From contig CAMPKU010000135.1 in NCBI GenBank assembly GCA_946887385.1, positions 1 through 11,746 on the forward strand: DNA of 11,746 bases, read 5' to 3'. Both the position numbers and the translations under genes were made by a program. Positions 8,336-11,746 of this stretch are shown here, one piece after another (the stretch's first letter is position 1; the number at the start of each line of letters is the position of its first letter). The notes under the pieces are model-generated. The model was not told the DNA's origin. It was given only the letters and a program-made list of their open reading frames with translations, and did not search any database. The DNA is from an uncultured Gammaproteobacteria bacterium (GTDB taxonomy: Bacteria > Pseudomonadota > Gammaproteobacteria > Rariloculales > Rariloculaceae).

Positions 8336-8352
8336 CCGCGGCGCCGTTTTTT
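8311..8352 (+). terminator. probable intrinsic terminator after the SnoaL-like gene
   Basis: GGCGCCGC at 8311-8318 and GCGGCGCC at 8338-8345 are exact reverse complements (8-bp GC-only stem, 19-base loop). One base later comes a run of six T at 8347-8352. The left arm lies inside the end of the SnoaL-like gene. The T-run overlaps the stop codon of the convergent lipoprotein gene. The loop is longer than usual, but the stem plus T-run is the expected layout for plus-strand termination. Confidence 0.55.
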
Positions 8353-9367
8353 ATTCCCAGCCCGTCGGTGAGTTGAGCGGCGCCATGAAGCCCATCGCCT
8401 CGATCTCGTGCACCAAGCCGTCGGCGCCGATCTTGAAGATGTGGGCCGCCGGCAGGTCGAACGGCTCGAAGGGCATGTTCTCTTTGTTCCGCTCCGACGT
8501 AGAACCGTCCGTATGAGTGACCTCATACGGCAGGTTGTCGAGCGGATGACGGAAGTGCGAGAAGCCCATCGATAAGCCCGTCACCGGATCGGCGGCGATG
8601 AGGCGGCGGTTCTCGATGCGATCGATGTATTCGAAGGTGTTACTCGTGAGCTGCGGGCCGCACAACCGCGCAACGGGGGCGCGATTCGGATCGGCGTTTG
8701 GACCGGCGCCTGCCTCCGGCCCGGCCGTGATCATGCCGTTCTCGTGGCGCTGGCAATCGTCGGCAAATGGCATCAGCGAGCCGTCGTTGTCGTCGAGCGC
8801 GTCATAGTAAGAAAGCCCGATCGCGACGAGGTTGTCGTGGTTCTGCCGGCTCCCCGAGGGCACGGGATTCAAGAGGCCCTGCCGCGGCAGCACGAGCCGC
8901 TGCATGTTGTTTTCGTTCACGCCGGTGACGAGGTGCTCGGCTTCGACGATCTCGTCGTCTTCGACTTTGAGACGCACCGCGATCAGCACGGGCTCGGTGC
9001 CGCTCTGCCCTTCACGGTGCATGACGCCCATGAAGCCCGCCTGCTGCTGCACCACATCGGGCACGTAAATCGCAAAGCTCGTAGGCCCCGACGCCGCATT
9101 CGCCCAGAGCCCCTCGCCGGGCTTCAAACGCGTGAGGTTCTCGACGAATGCGACGTCGGCCGCCAGCGGCACTGCCGAGGGATCGCCCGCCACGACGGCG
9201 GCAAGATAGGCGCTTGTGAGCCCGATCAGGCAGTCGCGGTCGCAGGCTGCGGAGTCGCCGGGCACACTCCCCGCCGGTTGCGCGATGGCCGCCGGTTCGC
9301 CGCCGCCGCACGCAGAAATCGACATACACGCAAGTACGCCCAGGCCGCTCGTGACTCGAGATTTCAT
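8351..9367 (-). CDS. lipoprotein of two NTF2-like halves (DUF8021-like)
   Basis: The product is 338 residues. The start at 9367 is set by a signal sequence ending in the lipobox ISAC (Cys20 followed by GGG), so the mature protein should be membrane anchored. An earlier in-frame ATG at 9457 would bury this signal. The N-terminal half (about 42-148) reads CDRDCLIGLTSAYLAAVVAGD, then LKPGEGLWANA, AGFMGVMHREG and LIAVRLKVEDDEIVEAEHLV. The C-terminal half (about 180-330) reads LSYYDALDDNDGSLMPFADD, a Cys at 205 and another at 236, then SNTFEYIDRIENRRLIAADP and HIFKIGADGLVHEIEAMGF. This matches what I recall of the DUF8021 group, found in bacteria and fungi and without a known function; I cannot confirm it by search. 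Each half looks like an NTF2-type fold, which is inference. It is divergent from the propeller gene. Gene certain, family moderate. Confidence 0.75.
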   Translation of the reverse strand: MKSRVTSGLGVLACMSISACGGGEPAAIAQPAGSVPGDSAACDRDCLIGLTSAYLAAVVAGDPSAVPLAADVAFVENLTRLKPGEGLWANAASGPTSFAIYVPDVVQQQAGFMGVMHREGQSGTEPVLIAVRLKVEDDEIVEAEHLVTGVNENNMQRLVLPRQGLLNPVPSGSRQNHDNLVAIGLSYYDALDDNDGSLMPFADDCQRHENGMITAGPEAGAGPNADPNRAPVARLCGPQLTSNTFEYIDRIENRRLIAADPVTGLSMGFSHFRHPLDNLPYEVTHTDGSTSERNKENMPFEPFDLPAAHIFKIGADGLVHEIEAMGFMAPLNSPTGWE

Positions 9368-9373
9368 GGTGTA

Positions 9374-9380
9374 CCCCCCT
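9374..9380 (-). promoter_or_regulatory. ribosome binding site of the lipoprotein gene
   Basis: On the minus strand AGGGGGG ends six bases before the ATG at 9367. It decides in favour of the start that exposes the lipobox. Confidence 0.6.
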
Positions 9381-9427
9381 CGCTCGCAATATCGTGTTGT
9401 TGTCTTGGATTCACAGGGAAAAGCCAA

Positions 9428-9451
9428 GGCCCCTACCTTAGCAGAGGGGCC
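9428..9451. repeat. short inverted repeat in the divergent gap
   Basis: GGCCCCT (9428-9434) and AGGGGCC (9445-9451) are exact reverse complements around a 10-base spacer. No T-run follows on either strand, so it is not a standard terminator. It may be a regulatory site or chance in GC-rich DNA. Confidence 0.4.
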
Positions 9452-9462
9452 CGGCACTGTGA

Positions 9463-9505
9463 GGCGGCTGCGTCCGTCCGGTAGTATTCATTCGGCGCAG
9501 CCGCC
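9463..9505. repeat. perfect 10-bp inverted repeat upstream of the propeller enzyme gene, possible operator
   Basis: GGCGGCTGCG (9463-9472) and CGCAGCCGCC (9496-9505) are exact reverse complements, separated by 23 bases. The arm centres are 33 bp apart, about three helical turns, so a dimeric regulator could bind both on one DNA face. The AT-richer spacer contains TAGTAT (9482-9487), a possible -10. The right arm ends 19 bases before the ribosome binding site. The repeat is directly visible; the operator role is inference. Confidence 0.5.
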
Positions 9506-9524
9506 CTACCGCTGGCCCCACCGC

Positions 9525-9530
9525 AAGGAG
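9525..9530 (+). promoter_or_regulatory. ribosome binding site of the propeller enzyme gene
   Basis: AAGGAG is a strong Shine-Dalgarno, nine bases before the ATG at 9540. It shows that the open frame reaching back to 9216 is not coding in its first part. Confidence 0.7.
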
Positions 9531-9539
9531 TGCCGACCG

Positions 9540-11147
9540 ATGCGAACGATGTTCCTGACGCTCATGAGCCTGGCGCCGATGGTCGCGCTCGCCCAGCCGC
9601 CGGCGGCGAATCCTGCGGAGCTGCGGGTCGAGCAAGGCCTCTGCACGGCGAGCGCGCCGCTGCGCGATGCCTCGCCGCAGCGCTGGAACGGTTGGGGGCC
9701 CGGCGTCACAAACACGCGCTTCCAGCCCGCCGAAGCCGGCGGCCTTACGGCCGCGGACGTGCCGCGGCTGCGGCTGAAGTGGGCGTACGGCCTGCCCAAC
9801 GAGCAGCAGCCGCGCGGCCAACCGGCGGTCATCGGCGGCCGCATGTTCGTCGGCTCGCAAGCCGGCGCCGTGTACGCGCTCGATGCGAAATCGGGCTGCA
9901 CGATCTGGCAGTTCTTCCCTCGCGCAGGCCTGCGCAGCGCGACATCCGTCGGGCCGCATCGCTTCGCGGACGGCCGCAACGGTTACGCGGTCTATTTCGT
10001 CGATGCGCAAGGCCACGCTTACGCGCTCGACGCGGACTCGGGCGAGCAAATTTGGATGACGCGCGTCGAGGATCATCCGATGGTGCGCGGCACGGGCGCG
10101 GTCACGCTTTACGAGGGCACGGTGTTCGTGCCGATGACGGGCATCAGCGAGGCGATGGGCGGCGCCAATCCCGAGTACGAGTGCTGTACTTTCCGCGGCA
10201 GCATGACGGCGCTCGCTGCGGCCACGGGCGCCGTGCGTTGGAAAACGCACACCATTCCGGAGTCGCAGCGGCGCGGAACGAGCAGCGCCGGCAAGCCGCT
10301 CTACGGGCCGGCCGGCGTCGGCATCTGGAACGCACCCACCGTCGATGCGCGGCGCGGCGTGATTTACTCGGGCACGGGCCCCGCCTATGCCGGCGACGAT
10401 CCGCCGACCACCGACGCCGTGATCGCGTTCGACATGAAGAGCGGCGAGATCGTCTGGACGAATCAGTTCACGAAAGATACCTGGCTCATGGGCTGCGAGG
10501 GCAACGCGGCGAGCAACGCCAATTGCCCGAAAGCGAACGGCCCCGATCTCGACTTTTCCGCATCGCCGATCCTCACGCAGAACTCCGCCGGCCGCGACGT
10601 GATCGTGATTCCGCAAAAGTCCGGCATGGTGTACGCGCTCGATCCCGCCGAGCGCGGCAAAACGCTCTGGAGCTATCGCGCAGGCCCCGGCAGCCCCGTG
10701 GGCGGTGTTTGGGGTAGCGCCGTGGAAGGCGACCGCATGTACGTGGCCGTCGGCGGTTATCGCAACGAAGTGACGGGCGGCATCCACGCGATCGACATCG
10801 ATACCGGCGAGCGCATCTGGTACACGCCGCCGCAACCGCTGCTTTGCTCGCCCGCGGGTCCCGCGTGCAGCCAGACGCAAGCTGCGGCCGTCACCGCAAT
10901 TCCGGGCGCGGTGTTCTCGGGCTCGGCCGACGGCGGCTTGCGCGCGTACGACGCGCGCGACGGCAAGATCCTCTGGACGTTCGACGCGAACCGCGAATTC
11001 ACGACGATCAACGGCGTGCCGGGCCGCGGCGCGTCGTTCTCGGGCTCGGGGCCGGTGGTGGTGGGCGGCATGCTGTACGTGCTATCGGGCGACGCGGGCT
11101 TCGTCGGCCGGCCCGGCAACGTGCTGCTTGCGTTCGCGGTGGAGTAG
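9540..11147 (+). CDS. quinoprotein-type beta-propeller, polyvinyl-alcohol-dehydrogenase-like
   Basis: The product is 535 residues. A signal peptide covers 1-18 (MVALAQ). The propeller begins at WNGWGPGVTNTRFQPAEAGG (49-68) and has repeated blade motifs with VYALDAKSG, AYALDADSG, TALAAATG, IAFDMKSG, VYALDP, HAIDIDTG and RAYDARDG. The segments LTAADVPRLRLKWAYGLP (69-86), YECCTFRGS (213-221), QAAAVTAIPGAVFSGSADG (447-465) and NVLLAFAVE (527-535) match the group annotated as polyvinyl alcohol dehydrogenase (cytochrome). Those proteins are expected to bind PQQ and oxidise secondary alcohols in the periplasm. Unlike many of them, it has no CxxCH motif, so electrons must leave through a separate acceptor. 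An adjacent Cys215-Cys216 pair is present. The sites aligning by eye with the metal Asn and catalytic Asp of the dehydrogenase at 3599 read Pro281 and Leu316. Substrate unknown; a PQQ-free role is possible. Confidence 0.82.
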   Translation: MRTMFLTLMSLAPMVALAQPPAANPAELRVEQGLCTASAPLRDASPQRWNGWGPGVTNTRFQPAEAGGLTAADVPRLRLKWAYGLPNEQQPRGQPAVIGGRMFVGSQAGAVYALDAKSGCTIWQFFPRAGLRSATSVGPHRFADGRNGYAVYFVDAQGHAYALDADSGEQIWMTRVEDHPMVRGTGAVTLYEGTVFVPMTGISEAMGGANPEYECCTFRGSMTALAAATGAVRWKTHTIPESQRRGTSSAGKPLYGPAGVGIWNAPTVDARRGVIYSGTGPAYAGDDPPTTDAVIAFDMKSGEIVWTNQFTKDTWLMGCEGNAASNANCPKANGPDLDFSASPILTQNSAGRDVIVIPQKSGMVYALDPAERGKTLWSYRAGPGSPVGGVWGSAVEGDRMYVAVGGYRNEVTGGIHAIDIDTGERIWYTPPQPLLCSPAGPACSQTQAAAVTAIPGAVFSGSADGGLRAYDARDGKILWTFDANREFTTINGVPGRGASFSGSGPVVVGGMLYVLSGDAGFVGRPGNVLLAFAVE

Positions 11148-11167
11148 CGGCTCGCTGGAGGGCAGAC

Positions 11168-11560
11168 ATGCCTCACTACACCGGCGGATGCCTGTGCGGC
11201 GCAGTGCGGGTCGAAGTAACCGCCGCGCCCTATCGCGTCGGAATCTGCCATTGCCTCGATTGCCGCAAGCGCCAGGGCGCGGTCTTTCATAGTTTTGCCG
11301 TCTTCCCCGCGGCGGCGGTGACGGTGACGGGCGAGACGCGCGCCTTCAAGAGCCGGCACTTCTGCCCCACTTGCGGATCGCCGCTATTCGACCGCTGGGG
11401 CGACGAGCTCGAGCTGCACGCCGGCTGCCTCGATGCGCCCAACCAACTCACGCCCACGTACGAAAGCTGGGTGATTCGCCGCGAGACTTGGCTACCGCCG
11501 TTCGCCGTCGCGAGCCGCTACGAGCGCGACCGCACGGCGGACGGACGCAGCGATCCGTAG
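11168..11560 (+). CDS. GFA/CENP-V-type zinc-binding protein
   Basis: The product is 130 residues with the full cysteine pattern of the GFA fold: Cys8 and Cys10 (GGCLCGAV), Cys27, Cys29 and Cys32 (GICHCLDCRK), and Cys66 and Cys69 (HFCPTCGSPLF). These form two zinc sites. The family is named after glutathione-dependent formaldehyde-activating enzyme from Paracoccus, but most members are uncharacterised and the name should not be read as proof of that reaction. No signal peptide is present, so it is cytosolic. The start at 11168 is supported by GGAGGG at 11157-11162. The gap to the propeller gene is only 20 bases, so cotranscription is likely. The C-terminus (YERDRTADGRSDP) is polar and likely disordered. 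Family call secure. Confidence 0.9.
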   Translation: MPHYTGGCLCGAVRVEVTAAPYRVGICHCLDCRKRQGAVFHSFAVFPAAAVTVTGETRAFKSRHFCPTCGSPLFDRWGDELELHAGCLDAPNQLTPTYESWVIRRETWLPPFAVASRYERDRTADGRSDP

Positions 11561-11609
11561 GCGTTATCGTCGACTGCACCTACCGTGCCGCCCGGCTCGA
11601 GCGCAACAC

Positions 11610-11746
11610 TCAGCGCAACGTTCGGCGCAGCGCGACAGCCGCATCAGCCGGTTCGCGCGGCGACGTGCGGCCGGCGAAGTTGGCGACTGTTGCGAGCAGC
11701 TCTTGCGGTTCGATCGGCTTGGCGATGTGCATCTGATAGCCGGCGA
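11610..11746 (-). CDS. C-terminus of a response-regulator receiver domain (gene enters from the right edge)
   Basis: On the minus strand the last 44 codons of a gene end at TGA (11612-11610). The first visible residues, GYQMHIAKPIEPQELLATVA, match the end of a receiver domain: the conserved Lys-Pro pair that closes the active site (KP at visible residues 9-10), then the helix-5 pattern xPQELLxxVxxFAGR. About 18 residues follow the domain, ending AVALRRTLR. A receiver with so short a C-terminal tail suggests a hybrid histidine kinase or a stand-alone receiver rather than a DNA-binding regulator. The phospho-acceptor Asp lies outside the window. The gene converges with the GFA-type gene, with 49 bases between their stops. 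The fragment is short but the motif is characteristic. Confidence 0.75.
   Translation of the reverse strand, partial: AGYQMHIAKPIEPQELLATVANFAGRTSPREPADAAVALRRTLR

Noticed and set aside
9216..9539. N-terminal extension of the propeller gene frame
   Set aside because: A strong ribosome binding site and signal peptide place the start at 9540. The extension overlaps the opposite lipoprotein gene and its promoter region.
9438..10880. A 480-codon open frame on the minus strand opposite the propeller enzyme
   Set aside because: Same shadow effect; low-complexity Arg/Ala-rich translation and no family pattern.
11168..11560. Formaldehyde detoxification linked to the alcohol dehydrogenase
   Set aside because: The GFA family name is not evidence of that activity, and the two genes are 5.4 kb apart with no shared transcription.

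Overview
The window is high-GC, densely coded bacterial chromosome. It holds ten complete protein-coding genes and two genes cut by the window edges. The Sec-exported and lipoprotein products, c-type cytochromes, a quinohemoprotein alcohol dehydrogenase, an AtoE-type transporter and a receiver domain all point to a Gram-negative proteobacterium. My best guess is a soil or freshwater Gamma- or Betaproteobacterium; this is inferred from gene content, not from a marker gene. I see no rRNA, tRNA, CRISPR array, insertion sequence, integrase or phage gene, and no stretch above about 175 bases lacks a gene.

Layout. Bases 2-283: 3' end of a c-type cytochrome, whose CxxCH haem motif lies at the very edge. 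438-1037: exported protein with two BON domains, convergent with 1049-2176, a periplasmic trypsin-like protease with one PDZ domain. 2279-3517: exported M20 zinc carboxypeptidase, divergent from the protease. 3599-5734: PQQ- and haem-containing alcohol dehydrogenase, convergent (9 bp between stops) with 5744-7108, an AtoE-family short-chain fatty acid transporter. 7281-7757 and 7778-8335: a probable two-gene operon of NTF2-fold proteins, one cytosolic (DUF1348-like) and one exported (SnoaL-like), closed by a hairpin plus T-run terminator. 8351-9367: a lipoprotein on the minus strand, resembling the DUF8021 group. 9540-11147: a second quinoprotein-type beta-propeller of the polyvinyl-alcohol-dehydrogenase-like group, divergent from the lipoprotein gene. 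11168-11560: a GFA/CENP-V-type zinc protein, probably cotranscribed with the propeller. 11610-11746: C-terminus of a receiver domain on the minus strand, which enters from the right edge.

How the genes may work together. The common theme is periplasmic metabolism: two propeller enzymes, a cytochrome, two exported hydrolases, and exported or lipid-anchored NTF2-like proteins. The alcohol dehydrogenase could oxidise alcohols to aldehydes and acids, and the neighbouring AtoE-type carrier could import short-chain acids. That link rests only on proximity. No pqq biosynthesis gene is in the window. The least explained part is 7.2-11.2 kb. There, small NTF2-fold proteins and a DUF8021-like lipoprotein sit beside a propeller enzyme that lacks a haem domain and differs at positions where classical quinoprotein dehydrogenases carry metal-binding and catalytic residues. 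A perfect 10-bp inverted repeat lies just upstream of that enzyme's gene and may be its operator.
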